From positions 446,432-510,431 of the forward strand of contig CAJJDP010000011.1 in NCBI GenBank assembly GCA_905182995.1: a stretch of 64,000 nt of DNA, read 5' to 3'. The notes beneath the pieces are model-generated. The model did no database searches. It was not told the DNA's origin and worked only from the letters and a program-made list of their open reading frames with translations. Positions 1 through 14,900 of the stretch are shown here, in pieces; the stretch's first letter is position 1, and every line of letters begins with the position of its first letter. Both the position numbers and the translations under genes were made by a program. The stretch comes from Paramecium octaurelia. Lineage: Eukaryota > Ciliophora > Oligohymenophorea > Peniculida > Parameciidae.

Positions 1-99
1 AAATACTTGTAGCAGTGCTCTAAATTGATTGCAATTATGAAAACATCTATTCATATAAGATTAATTATGTTAATTTAAATGTGGAGTGATTTAATTATT

Positions 100-447
100 T
101 CATATTATGAAAATACAATTGTAAAGAATTTTGGATAAATGTGAAACGAAATTTATAGATTTTTATAAAATTGATTAGTTAGCACGTATAAGTAAAATAA
201 ATTATCTGATCATTCCATTAAAGATTTTAATATGCTTAATAAACTATTTTATTTTTCCAATAATAACTTTAATAAAATTAATAATTACATCATCGGAATC
301 GGAAATAGTATGACATTTAACTGCTTAATTAAATGACCGCATTCTTGTAAATTCTGCCTAAAATAAATTTTATTTGCTGCTGTGTCCTTCATTAGTAACA
401 ATGATGAATGCATTGAATAAAGGATAGTATAATTCTAAATTAAACAT
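100..447 (-). CDS. Possible small ORF, unrecognised
   Basis: An open minus-strand frame of about 115 codons runs from ATG to a TGA when TAA and TAG are read as Gln. The first half (FIIVTNEGHSSKQ, AEFTRMRSFNQAV, HTISDSDD) has a protein-like mix of charged and polar residues; the second half is Ile/Phe/Lys-rich and could be chance in AT-rich DNA. A 24-base GT...AG stretch inside could be an intron without changing the frame. I do not recognise a family. It may be a real short gene, the end of a decayed gene, or noise. Confidence 0.25.
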
Positions 448-1027
448 AATAAACACCTCTAAAAATTTCTAAAGGGTTTAAGTGGTTGAGTATCCATATG
501 TGGAATTTATGAATTATATTTCCAAAAGTAAGAGTGTGAACATAGCAATCTTATTTAAAAACTAATTAGCCTGAGTATGTTTACTCTTCTGTAGTGCTCT
601 CAGTGAGATTATCTAACATTTCTGCTAAATTTAATCATATTAAACTTACAGGAATCTAAAATAGACTACAACCTTTTTATATTCATAGAAAAATCTTCAC
701 AAATCAACAATAGAAAGTGAGATTTATATATAGTGATCTTTTCAAGAAGAATGATGGGCTCGGGATGAAATGGATCAAATGAAAAATCTTAGTTTATAAT
801 GAATCCTTCAAGTTATTGGAAAGGCTACTAGTGTTCCAAAGACATTTATCGACTTTGGTCTTCTTTGGCCAATTTCTATAGGATAATCATAACTTATATT
901 AAACTTAAAGGTATTCTTGCTCATTTTCAGCATGAACTCCATTCCTTCTTTATCTTCTCCTACTTTCACATAATATCATTTATTTTAAATTTTTTTAACT
1001 TTAATACCTCAAAAATATTGTCTGTAG
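448..1027. other. Spacer with a weak minus-strand coding trace
   Basis: No complete gene is supported. On the minus strand, a frame from about 970 down to a TGA at 808-810 gives a plausible protein stretch of about 50 residues (includes FKFNISYDYP and RRPKSINVF), but no convincing start was found. The opposite strand is also open here, so the call is ambiguous. The last 60 bases before the kinase start at 1028 are very AT-rich, as expected for a 5' leader. Confidence 0.3.
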
Positions 1028-2692
1028 ATGTAAATTGAAGTACCGGTTGTGTATCAATTTGAATGTTTTCGTAAAGGGAAGAATGGAAATAAGAAATACT
1101 TGGGATTATTAAGACCAGATAGGTTGGATTTATGTAAGGTATGGTTTGTTGAAGACATTGATATTTTAGGATAATCATCCAAATTTCAAGTATTCTTTGC
1201 CAATTTAACTCTAAACCCACATAAAGTGGGAAGTGGAGGAGGACAATTTAGAAGGGAAGAAACATTACAAAATAGTCTCATTCAAATTTCAATAAGTGCT
1301 CAAATTTATTCTAACATTCATTAGGTTAAAAAAATAAATGAAAACCAAGTTGCCAAAGTAACAACATTTTGCAGCGATGAGAAAACTCTAGCCGTTTTAA
1401 AAGAGCACTTGAGAAATAAGATCATCTTCTAAAGAATTCAAGATTTTTATACTCCCCTCCAAACTTTAGGGAAGGGAGCATCCTCCCGAGTCTTATTGGT
1501 GAGACACAAGAATACAGAAAATTATTATGCAGCAAAGTGCGTTGACAAATCCTACATAAACGAAACAGAAAATGGACTTGTATTAGTTTAAACATAAAAT
1601 AGGAATCAATGTTCTAAGAGATAGCCATTAACAATGATCTAGATCATCCTTCCTTTATAAAATTGCATGCAGTTTATGAAGGAGATAACACATTCTATAT
1701 GGTTATGGATTTATTGGAAGGTAAAAGCTTGCATGAAGAATTAAACAATCATAAAAATGGATTCCCAGAAGATACAGTAAGGAACATTATGTGGGTAATA
1801 AATCCAATATGTCGTATAGTAAATCCTGACTGGAATAGAATACATGCATGAAAAATAAATTATGCATAGAGATTTGAAACCAGAAAACATTATGTTATTG
1901 AGAAAAGATGACTTGAATTCTCTTAAAATTGTTGATTTTGGCTTAGCTACATACTGCAATGCAAATAAGTAGAAAAACTAATTACTTGATTAGATATTTT
2001 TTTCCGAAATGTGGCACTCCAGGATACGTCGCACCAGAGATAGCCAATCTTGTTGATAAAACTTTAAAATATGATAAAGTTTGTGATGTATTTAGTGCTG
2101 GAGTGATATTTTTTAAATTGTAAGTTTAATCTTTATTTCAGAATAACTGGAAAGGACCTCTTCCCAGGAGTGGGATTCAATTTAGTATTGAAATTAAATA
2201 AGTAATGTAAAATTGATTTAACTCCCTTGCAAATGAAAAAAATTGACCCATAACTCACAGTATTTATAAATAAAATTTTAGAATTTAATCCAGAAAATGC
2301 TTGAAAAGGAGCCAACTCAAAGAATAACTGCCTCTCAATGTTTATAGGATCCATTCTTTATTCCTTGTTATCAAGAGAGTGGAATCCAAGGACCAGCTAA
2401 ATTAACAACCTTTCAAAAGAAGTAAATGTTTTCAACTTGCGGAAAAGCCTTCACTACTGAGTTTTAAAACGAAAATCAAAAGGGAAGTCCCTAAGATAGA
2501 ATTGAAAATAAAGGATCCTTTGTTACATAAGATAATACTTATAGACCAATTTAATAAAACTAATAGAAAATTATCTAAAAATTTAATACTACTGAATTTG
2601 ATCACATTGACCCCACTTAAAGTCCATCTATGGATAATGTAAAAAAACGATTTTAAAAAGGGGATCCTATAGAAGAAGAAGATGAAAAATGA
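1028..2692 (+). CDS. Ser/Thr protein kinase with N-terminal PH-like region
   Basis: This is a predicted CAMK/AGC-type cytosolic kinase that transfers phosphate from ATP to protein Ser/Thr. The catalytic signatures are in order: glycine loop LGKGASSRV, Lys in [18 protein letters not shown] in [15 protein letters not shown] and a final R in PTQRITA. About 150 residues precede the domain (start [13 protein letters not shown]) and look like a PH domain with a K/R-rich start. At least five introns of about 22-25 bases are needed to keep frame, for example 1580-1602, one at about 1791-1815, one at about 1968-1992 after the activation segment DFG, and one in the C-lobe. The C-terminal tail is Gln/Asn/Ser-rich. 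The start was chosen as the first ATG after the AT-rich leader; the frame is open further upstream, so an earlier start is possible. Substrates are unknown. Confidence 0.85.
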
Positions 2693-2823
2693 AAATAAAA
2701 ACAATTTTTTCATCATTATATTGTATAATTCAATCTCGTTAAATAGCATTATAAAAATTTAATACTACCTCAAATTTTACAATAATATTAAAATTTATTT
2801 GATTTTTTTTCACATAAATAGAT

Positions 2824-5800
2824 TCAATTCATCAATTTCTTTAACAAATACAAACTGGTTTTATCATTCAAAAGATCCTCTGATAACGTAACTAGGCCTA
2901 GAATACACCTTTTATATCTTCTTTATGAGTATTTAATTTGAATACTAGATATTATCATGTAAGCAACCAGGATTGATATACCAAAACAAATGTAAAATAT
3001 GATTAAACTATCCATAGTCTTTGTTATTAGACCTGATGATATGTAGTTTACTTCTTCATAAAATAAATTGAAACCTTCAGAAATATTAAGTGGAAACTAC
3101 ACTACAAGATTGTTATAGTCTTTAAAGTAGTAAAAAGGGCTAGATTGATTTTAATCGTAAATAGATTTTGAGATTTCCAAATCAAAATTATTTTTCAATA
3201 ATGAATCCAATTTGCTAATAAAACCGATGATTCCGGTTCTCAAAACATCAGAATTATTTTCATATATATAAAATTGTCCATATTCCTTTTCAAATATTGA
3301 TTAAGTTAGATTTGTATTACAAAACTTTATTGATTCTTGCAAATAATTGCAAAAATCACCTTAGTAAAGATCATAAAGAATTTCTTTATCTTTTTAATCT
3401 ATTTGATTTGTCAAGATGATAGTAGAAAATAAGGTTATAACTTTTTTAGAATATGTTTGAGATAAATTGTGAAAACTCTATGGAACTTAATCATCTTAAA
3501 ATAATGTATTTATATCTCCTAATTCAGCATCATGTATGTTTTGAATAATATTTAGCAGTTCTTGTTATCCTTTCATTATAGATGCAAAAGAAATTAAATA
3601 ACTTAATTGGGCTTGAAATTTAACATACGTTTTAATCAACTATTCTATCGGTTAGTAAGTTTAGTCACTTAATTTTGTTTGTAAATATCCAAAACTCACT
3701 AAGAATGCTATTAATAAATAGCAAAAAATGGTCACACTCAATTTAAGTATAATACTTATTTATTTATTGGAGATCTTTTCATAAAGCGTTTATGTCTATC
3801 TTTGTCTGATTGAATTTTAAGATTGGGGTACAAAGTCCTTTAAATTAGAAGTTCTAACTGATAATAGACATTATTTGGGAGTATTCATCATGGTTCCTTT
3901 TTCTTATATGGCTGACTTTATAAAACACTGCTTCTAATCAATTAATTGATATGCTTAGTCTTCATTTATTTTAGTTAATATTTATATAATACACTTATGT
4001 CTTTTTTCAAATTTATACCAATTTTTTATATTTATTAAGAAAGGGATAATAAATAAGATAAGTTAAACAGCAAGTATGCTATTCCAAAATTCCATAATAT
4101 TAGATTAATAAGTTGCCAATTAGATACTAAATGTTTCTAATATATCGATGCTGATACTGTATGCCTATACAATGTTCAGTCTAAAGAAGAGTAGAGACTT
4201 TATAAACTGAATTTGATCTGCTGAATATGTAACTAAAGGTATCATATTTTCTCTAATTTTTTCTGAAAAAGTAGCAATACTAGTAAGTTGTATTCTGCTT
4301 TATAATATATTTAAAGTATATGAGATTTCATGTTTTGTTCCATCAATCTTGATTAATTCAGTGTGTAAAAAATCATAGTCCTCTCTAATCTTAGATAACT
4401 TATAATCTAATTAAGTTATAAAAGCATTTTGTAAAAATTATGAAGTCTGCAAATTTTAAAAAATTAATTTATTAAATCCCAATTAGAATGCATCATTGTA
4501 CACCTTAACCATTAATTAAGGAGCATAAATGTATTGTGTTAATTTAATTTTAGTCTAGCCATCATTTTGACTTTAATAGATTTGCAAAATTAAAAATATA
4601 ATGATCAGCAAAATTACAATAAATTTGTAAAAGTATATTTTTTTAAATGGCACACTACTAGTTTATTTTAATAATACATGATGAAGGAGGAAAGCAGCTT
4701 TTAATTCTGTTCCAACCTCACTTCCTTCATTTAATGATTTAGTTTTTTCTGGTTCCACCTTTCTCTTGGAATCTTTGATGGTTTCAACTTTTTCATTTTT
4801 AGATGATATCTCATTAAAGTGTAGTTCTAATTGATATTAGACTATTTTATCTTTCAATTGAACTTTCTTTATCAATCCTTTAGCAGGAAAGATTCTATCA
4901 CTTTCTGTCTAAAAATTAAGATCAAATAAATACTGCATGAATATTCATTATTGAATTTAATTAGTTTTGATAAAGTACATCTAATATATTGAAGCTTAAT
5001 GTATCATATTCAATATTCTAATATTTCGAATTCAGTAACTGCATTTAATCAGATCTCTCAGAATAAATATTGTCAACGTAGTAAGAGGATTTTAATAAAT
5101 TTGTTTCTTATCTGATAAAGCTTTTGAATGACATATCTATTTTTTATATTTTACATCTTTTTATAAAATTTATATCAAATATCTGAGAAGAGTTCTAATT
5201 TGAAAGCAATTCAAATAATTAAGGACAATAATACTATATCAAATTATAGAACTACATTTATTCGAAGATTTCTGGCCAATAATTCTTTAAATGCTAACTG
5301 ATACCTGTAATTTATCCAGAATTATCAAATGCGATAAAAACTTTATCTTTATTAACTTTTTTTATTAAAGATAATAAAATAAAATCTGAGAAATCATTAC
5401 TTAATATAAAGTGAATTTATAGACATTGTATATATTCGTTTTCTTATTTTTATAGTACTTATAATTAAGATTTTTAGTTATTTGGCTAGTTATGCTCTCT
5501 ATTAAGAAAACTTTCCAAAAATTAATTATGAATAGACTTAATCGCTTTTGGCATTAGCTATTCAATAGTTTCTAATTTAGTATTCTTACTGGAAAAGCCA
5601 AAAAATTAGTTTATTTGACTGTTAGAATTTAAAATAGAACCTCTTTTATTAATTATACTTACTGGTACTATAATAGAGTCTTCTTTAGAAATTTCTGTGT
5701 AACTAATGGTTTTGCTGTCTGAAGTCATTAATTAATTCAAAATTTTATTTAATTTAATCCCTGATATAAGATTTTACATAATTTAAATATTGAAGTTAAT

Positions 5801-7297
5801 GGAAATCTTTAGAAACAGAAAATTATCTCTGTTTTTATAAATGCCGTTTTTCTTTAACCATAATTTTATTCCTTAAATGGTTTCAGATATGCCGATAATA
5901 TGTTTCTCAATTTCATTAAAAGATTAAGCACCTGATATTAAATACTTAAGAAATTCTATTTATTTGTAAAAAACTTCTAAAGTCTTTTTTTCATATTCTG
6001 CTTCAATTAGTTTATTGTTATTTAAATTTTCAATTGTTTTTGTAAATTGATTGAATTGCACCATTTCTTTTTAAACTTTATGTTTGAATAATGCACTGAT
6101 CTACTTATAAAAATATGATTAATTAGTTTGCATGCTCTCAAACTTATAAAGAAGATTTAACGCTAAGTATTATTTTTATGAATGTTTGACTAAAAAGTCA
6201 AATAATATTAATATATTGTCCTCCTTTTAAAATATAGATTAATATTAAGGTGAGGTAACGTTGGATGTATAATTATTAATCTCATCTTGTAAACTGATTT
6301 CAATTAGGTTCTACATATAATTGTTATCAAGATTGCAATTTAATGTACATACAAATATTTTTTTTTCGACCATTTTTTGATAAATTAAGTATTATAAACT
6401 ACCGGATTAAATTATCTAAGCGAAGTTAATTTAAGTGAATAAATGGTAAATGAGAGTGGATGAATAAAGCAATATATTAAAAATAGATGATTCATTTATT
6501 TATGTGCTTATTCCAACAAGGAGAAATATAGAAATAAATAAATTGCATAATATTAGGCTTTAATTAGATTTATCTTGATCATTTTATTCAAATAAATTTT
6601 GATGTTGTTTCAATATCATTCTCATTATGGTTAACAATTAAAACACGATTTATCCAGTGTTTGTATTTAATATTGTAAATACTAAAACTCTAAATATATC
6701 GAGAATATGTATGATAAATAAAACAGGAGAATAAAAATGATAAATTGGAACATTCAATCTGTTAAAATTGCATTAAATGTCTCTCTGAAAATATGTAATT
6801 AATCCTAACAACACCAAAAATAATGCAAAAGTAAAACATCCTATCACAAAAAACCCTACATTTTCTGAGTGGCTATACAAAAATTCAATATAAATAGCTA
6901 TAAGGGGAAGCTTAAGTATTTTATTAAAAATGGTTAAAGTATAGTTTATACAGTATCTAATAGCATCTTTCTAATGAAACATTAAAGTAAAAAGCAAAGC
7001 TATGTATAATAAAAAGGAAAGGAAAATGATAAATACATCAAATGAATATTAACTGTCAGCCTAATCTAAAAATAGAGTATAGTTAGTAAATTATGAAATT
7101 GCCTTAAGCATTTTGTCCTCATATTATAATTATCCCCAGCCATGTTTTGGTAAAGATAGAGCAATATTTTAAGTAAATTCAATACCCACTAATAGCTTCA
7201 CAAATTTCATATTACTTCTCATCTAAAGTGAAAGAAACTAAACCAAATTTAAAAAAGTAAATCTCATTATTTTACAATTTTGATAATAATTCTTCAT
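2824..7297 (-). CDS. Large multi-pass membrane protein with PAS-like domain (Tiny-macrocysts-like ciliate family)
   Basis: About 1,480 residues after removal of small introns. The N-terminal third has many hydrophobic segments (for example IIFLSFLLYIALLF, FTFALFLVLLGLI, NLFISIFLLVGI). A mid-region reads KVFIAFDNSGQITGIS, which is the core pattern of a PAS sensor fold. The C-terminal half has further paired membrane helices separated by long loops (TIFCYLLIAFLVSF; LIIFYICFGISILVAYMI). The order 'membrane helices, helical middle, PAS-like block, membrane helices' is shared with the plus-strand gene at 15433, and I infer both belong to the ciliate family of very large Tiny-macrocysts-like proteins. 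The start MKNYYQNCK was chosen because coding continues in frame well upstream of the internal ATG at 6373. The ligand and function are unknown; the sequence shows no channel selectivity motif. Confidence 0.75.
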
Positions 7298-8114
7298 AAC
7301 TTTAAATCAAATATAGATATAAAGATTTGCTAATGTAAACATAAAAATATCATAAATATTTATATTAGAATTACTTAATTTCCATAAAATTTGACATATA
7401 TATGGTGTTATATTATTAATGATTACATTATCGATATATAAAATCAATATCATTTATTTTTGAGTTTAGGCAATTCAAATACTATACTTATTATGTATTT
7501 ATATTCCTAAATTTTTTATTAAAATAGTGAATGATTAAATTTGATGAAAATAATGACATATTCTAAATAAATTAATTGTAAATTACAGGGTTAAACAAAT
7601 TTAAATTAATGAGGTCTTATTTATATAAATCTCATTTAAATATGAAATCATACTCAGTCGAACGACTTCCAATTGATACTAAAGAATTTCATCCTATAAT
7701 TTGAAAATTATAATTTTGAGTAAAGAGCAAGTGGGTCAAATTTACACATTAGTATTCTTAAAACTCATATCTAAGAAACACAAGTAGATATATTTTTAAA
7801 ATGAAAGCTAGAAAATTAATTTTTTTATTGAGTTAAGCTAAATTCTTCTTATTTAAATTCACCCACACTTATTAGGAAATTTAGATTAGTGATTAAATTA
7901 ATTTTTATAGTTTTCATGGTATTGAGATAAAATTTTATCAATATATCTGAATCATATTAATTAAAAATATTCAATTTTACTTAATTTCCTTTTTGTATTG
8001 TTAAAATTGAATTTTTTTATAAGTCTAAATAACATGATTTGATGAATTAAAATATACATATAATATTGGGTGGATCTAAGAAACTTTTAGGAATATATTA
8101 AAATTACATTAAAT
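7298..8114. other. AT-rich spacer, no gene seen
   Basis: No frame on either strand keeps a protein-like composition with TGA as the only stop. The stretch is low-complexity A+T, and it separates the large minus-strand membrane protein gene from the tRNA-like element. Confidence 0.5.
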
Positions 8115-8174
8115 TTGGAAGTATGGCTCAGTTGTGAGAGCGTAGGATTGAAACTCTTTAGGCCAAGCTCCCAA
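8115..8174 (+). tRNA. tRNA-Phe-like element (GAA anticodon) lacking a T-arm
   Basis: The 60-base stretch begins TTGGAAG and ends CTCCCAA; these pair as an acceptor stem with one A·C mismatch. Between them lie a canonical D-arm (GGCTCAGTTGTGAGAGC, stem GCTC/GAGC) and an anticodon arm with loop TTGAAAC, giving GAA for Phe; its stem is imperfect. No T-stem or TTC loop is present: after the anticodon arm only about seven bases (GGCCAAG) precede the 3' acceptor strand. A cytosolic tRNA normally needs the T-arm (which also holds the internal promoter B box), so this is probably a degenerate tRNA gene, unless it is an unusual functional short tRNA. No intron or CCA is visible. Confidence 0.4.
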
Positions 8175-8509
8175 TTTTTATATTTTACATTTTAATCTAT
8201 ATAATTCTTTAAATTAGTCGAATTTAAAAATATTAATAACTTAATAAATGAGTAATTATACTATCACAAAGCCTTTTAAATATCATTATTTATATTATTT
8301 AGAATAATGTCATTCAATTTATTCAAATTTGCGCTATTTTTAATAGACTTATGATAGGGAATATATTAAACTATAAATTTGGAAAATTTATCTGTTTAAC
8401 TTCAATTAAATCATTTAATAATCTAAAAATATGGGAAGATACAAAAGAGAATATTAATCCTATAAGAAATTAAAAAGAATTTATTATTTTTATGTTAATC
8501 AATCTTAAT
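8175..8509. other. AT-rich spacer, no gene seen
   Basis: This is low-complexity DNA between the tRNA-like element and the 3' end of the FOP-like gene. No ORF or structured element could be supported. Confidence 0.5.
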
Positions 8510-9691
8510 TCAATCCATTTCTTCGATATCTTCATAATAATCAAACTCTTCTAATGCAGCAGAATCAATAGTCATGTCAATTCCTTATGATTGTGATTAT
8601 TACATGTATTCATCCGATTCTTAAAATTAATCTTATTACAATTAAGAATCTCTTAGATCCTTTGATAATATAATATTGATACGTCTCCCTCTAATTATTC
8701 TTCCATATCATCGTTATCAAACTTTTCATCCTCATAATTTCTATGTTCAAATTTCTTTGCTTAACCTTTTCTTTGTTCTGCCTCTTGTTTCTCTCTTTCT
8801 TATTATTATTTAAGTAATTCCTATTATTTTTATTACTCTTTCATCTTTTCTTATTCTTTTCTTTATTAATCTTACTTTTATTATTCTAGTCTTTGCTATT
8901 CTTACTTCTATTATTCTAATTTTTATTGTTCTTATTATTTCTTAAGTTCTTCCATTTTTCTTTGGTCCTCCTATTGCTTTCTTTATTATTCTTTTTTTTA
9001 TTCTTCAAGTTTTTTCTACTCTTCTTATTATTATTGTTATCTTCTTAATTCATCTTATTTTCTATTTTCTTCATGCTTTCTTTGTTCTTCTTACTTTTTT
9101 AATTCCTCTTATTTTTTTATTTCATCTTATCTTTTTTATTCCTGAACCTTTTGATCTTGCAATTTTTATTATTATTATTATTGCTATAATTAAATATCTT
9201 TAGGTGATGGTTGTGCAATTTTTTATTGTTATTACTTTTCCTCTCTAAAATAAAATAAATTTAAAATTACGATTTTTTTTCAGGTTATCTATTTTTTAAC
9301 AAAAAGTATAGCAATGGTTTTGTAGAATCAGTAGCATCTATATTCAACTTCTTAGCAATCTAATCACGATTTATATCTTCTCTTAAATTGCTTTCGCTAT
9401 TATTGTATAGATTAGATAATACCTTGAAAAAATAGAGTTGGTGTAGTGCATTTCAAAAAATAACAAAAACTCTTTTATTAATTCTAGCATGTCTCTTCCA
9501 CATCCTAATTCATAAATTGTTTAAGCCTTGTTATTTTCCCAAAAAAATGGAGATGGTTTTTTATTATTGCCTTCCTGTTAATCAACTACATTAAAGACTG
9601 AAGCTCTTATCTAAGCTCTAATCTTGGCCAGAGATCCATTAGCCTCCAGAGATTATATAACTAAGTTCTTAAGTTCTGTTAACTCCTACAT
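8510..9691 (-). CDS. FOP (FGFR1OP)-like centriolar/basal-body protein
   Basis: The N-terminus (ELTELKNLVIQSLEANG, then IRAQIRASVFNVVDQQE) matches the FOP/FOPNL dimerisation region, followed by a LisH-like segment (ELIKEFLLFFEMHYTNSIF). After about 150 residues the protein becomes a long Gln/Glu/Lys-rich coiled coil, written in DNA as runs of TTATT/CTT on the plus strand because TAA and TAG mean Gln. It ends in an acidic tail (LEEFDYYEDIEEMD) like that of animal FOP. FOP-family proteins dock and anchor basal bodies and bind CEP350 in other eukaryotes. Small introns are needed near the LisH part and before the coil. The start MQELTEL aligns with the usual FOP N-terminus. The family assignment rests on residues 1-120; the tail alone would not identify it. 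Confidence 0.75.
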
Positions 9692-9868
9692 TATTAAAAT
9701 TTGAAAATATATATATATTTATAGTAAAACTAGTTTTTTAATTTAAATACTTATAACATGGAAAACAATCCCATTATTCTCCTAAAGATATTGCAAGAAT
9801 CCCTATTTTTACATATCTAATTATGGTATTTATAAAAAAAATTGAAATATAATAAATATAAAAAATGT

Positions 9869-11836
<1,968 letters not shown>

Positions 11837-11947
11837 TAACGATTTTTATATTAATTTTTATTTTATTTTGAATTTATATAAAAAAAATAACAAAAATGAT
11901 GAAGTATTTTACTTTCATAAATGTGTGTATATATATATATAACATTT

Positions 11948-14900
11948 TCAATATAGCTGATTTACAAATTCTCTGATTTTGATTAAATCTGAAATTAATT
12001 ATGTGTAAATTGTACTTGTTTGTCCTGATTAAACAAGATTATCTACTTCCTTATTAAAATTATTGCTATTCAGAATTTTCCTTATTTACAAACTAATTAA
12101 TTCTTTTTGCTCATTCACTAAACGTGCCTACTTTGCTAGTAACTGAGTCCAACTACCCAAAGTCTAGGAATCAGTTTTCTTAACATAATCTGAATAGGGT
12201 TCATTAATAATTTTATCGATTCTCTCTTAAGAAGTTCCAGAACTTATATCAATTTTGTATTCATCATGCATAAATTTCATAAATACAGCATCCATCACTA
12301 AAAAGTCTAATGATTATTAATTAATTGTTGCTCTAATATTGAATCTCTTCCATTCCATTATTCCTAAGATGAAAGGATAAGGTTAATTTCCAGAATTCAA
12401 GGTTTGGATAAAGTATTTTAATAGATACGAGATCTTTCTTCTTTGATTAGCAAGCATTAATGTCATAGTTCTATACTTTTAATTAATTTTATCTAAATCT
12501 TTTTTATCTTTGATTTCTCTTTTCTGATATGGTTTTTTCTTTTTTATTGGTTCATCCAATATTATATCTCCATTTTGTTTATTAAGTTTTGCATTTATAG
12601 CTGCCTTGATCTTTAATAATTGATAAGCAATCAGTAAAAATTCCTTAGTTTCCTCATCATAATCGTCTATAATCACTTTTTTATCTACCAAATAATTTAA
12701 CCTTTGTTCAACCTGTATAAACATTTTGGCTACTGTACTAAATCTGGATAGTTTTCTTAGTTCCTCAGAGTGGACGTGTATATTTTCATAGATTTCTTAA
12801 AGCTAAAAGGATAAAATTTCATTTTCTGTTTGATTCTCCTATTCCTTAAAATTGGTAGCTATAATTTAAAAGTAGTAATTTTTAATCGCTCTCCAAGTTG
12901 TGCATCTCTGCAAATAAGGGAAATTAAAGATCTCTATGAAGTCTTTAACTTCAGGCATGGTTAGTATTTAATCTAAGAAATCATGAGTAAATCTTATTTC
13001 AAAGGCTCTTTTTTATCCAAAATTACTTTACTCATTATCATGTAGTAATGAAATTTAAGTTAATATTTTTGGCAAGGCTATTTGATTTTTAACTAATTCA
13101 GACAAAACTATTTTACCAATTTTCCTTAAAATTATGTTCTTTAATGGTCCAACGACTCTGAAGAAGTCTTCATTGTCAAATCCAGTTACAATTTAATTCA
13201 ATTTATTAACAAACTTACCATAGGTAATGTAGATTTCCTCATAATTTTTATTTGATTTCAAATCAATACTGCCCATTTTTTGATATGTATCTTTAATTTA
13301 TGCAACTTCTNCTTGTTTGTCCTGATTAAACAAGATTATCTACTTCCTTATTAAAATTATTGCTATTCAGAATTTTCCTTATTTACAAACTAATTAATTC
13401 TTTTTGCTCATTCACTAAACGTGCCTACTTTGCTAGTAACTGAGTCCAACTACCCAAAGTCTAGGAATCAGTTTTCTTAACATAATCTGAATAGGGTTCA
13501 TTAATAATTTTATCGATTCTCTCTTAAGAAGTTCCAGAACTTATATCAATTTTGTATTCATCATGCATAAATTTCATAAATACAGCATCCATCACTAAAA
13601 AGTCTAATGATTATTAATTAATTGTTGCTCTAATATTGAATCTCTTCCATTCCATTATTCCTAAGATGAAAGGATAAGGTTAATTTCCAGAATTCAAGGT
13701 TTGGATAAAGTATTTTAATAGATACGAGATCTTTCTTCTTTGATTAGCAAGCATTAATGTCATAGTTCTATACTTTTAATTAATTTTATCTAAATCTTTT
13801 TTATCTTTGATTTCTCTTTTCTGATATGGTTTTTTCTTTTTTATTGGTTCATCCAATATTATATCTCCATTTTGTTTATTAAGTTTTGCATTTATAGCTG
13901 CCTTGATCTTTAATAATTGATAAGCAATCAGTAAAAATTCCTTAGTTTCCTCATCATAATCGTCTATAATCACTTTTTTATCTACCAAATAATTTAACCT
14001 TTGTTCAACCTGTATAAACATTTTGGCTACTGTACTAAATCTGGATAGTTTTCTTAGTTCCTCAGAGTGGACGTGTATATTTTCATAGATTTCTTAAAGC
14101 TAAAAGGATAAAATTTCATTTTCTGTTTGATTCTCCTATTCCTTAAAATTGGTAGCTATAATTTAAAAGTAGTAATTTTTAATCGCTCTCCAAGTTGTGC
14201 ATCTCTGCAAATAAGGGAAATTAAAGATCTCTATGAAGTCTTTAACTTCAGGCATGGTTAGTATTTAATCTAAGAAATCATGAGTAAATCTTATTTCAAA
14301 GGCTCTTTTTTATCCAAAATTACTTTACTCATTATCATGTAGTAATGAAATTTAAGTTAATATTTTTGGCAAGGCTATTTGATTTTTAACTAATTCAGAC
14401 AAAACTATTTTACCAATTTTCCTTAAAATTATGTTCTTTAATGGTCCAACGACTCTGAAGAAGTCTTCATTGTCAAATCCAGTTACAATTTAATTCAATT
14501 TATTAACAAACTTACCATAGGTAATGTAGATTTCCTCATAATTTTTATTTGATTTCAAATCAATACTGCCCATTTTTTGATATGTATCTTTAATTTATGC
14601 AACTTCTTGATAGCAAAGGAAATTTGGGCTACAATATTTATCAATGTTTTATTCTAATTTTTTTAAGGATAACAAAATCAATTTATCTATTGGTAGATCT
14701 TCAAAATCCTTCTCTTGCATATCTTAATTGATTTCATCTAAGATATAATCATCATTTTCATAGGCTTTATGAATATCATCAAGTAAAGGGGGATTGCGAT
14801 TTTTTAATTTAATGGAATTATCTTTTACTTTGATTGAAGTCAAAATTTTGGGAACCACTCTATTGGATTTTAGGAGCTAGATGAGTTTATCTTAAAAATA

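Noticed and set aside
966-1220. 84-codon minus ORF opposite the kinase N-terminus
   Set aside because: It is antisense to a frame that continues without a break into the kinase domain.
12479-14021. Two identical 81-codon ORFs that look like tandem paralogues
   Set aside because: They are the same piece of one gene seen twice because of the duplication with the N; they are not separate genes.
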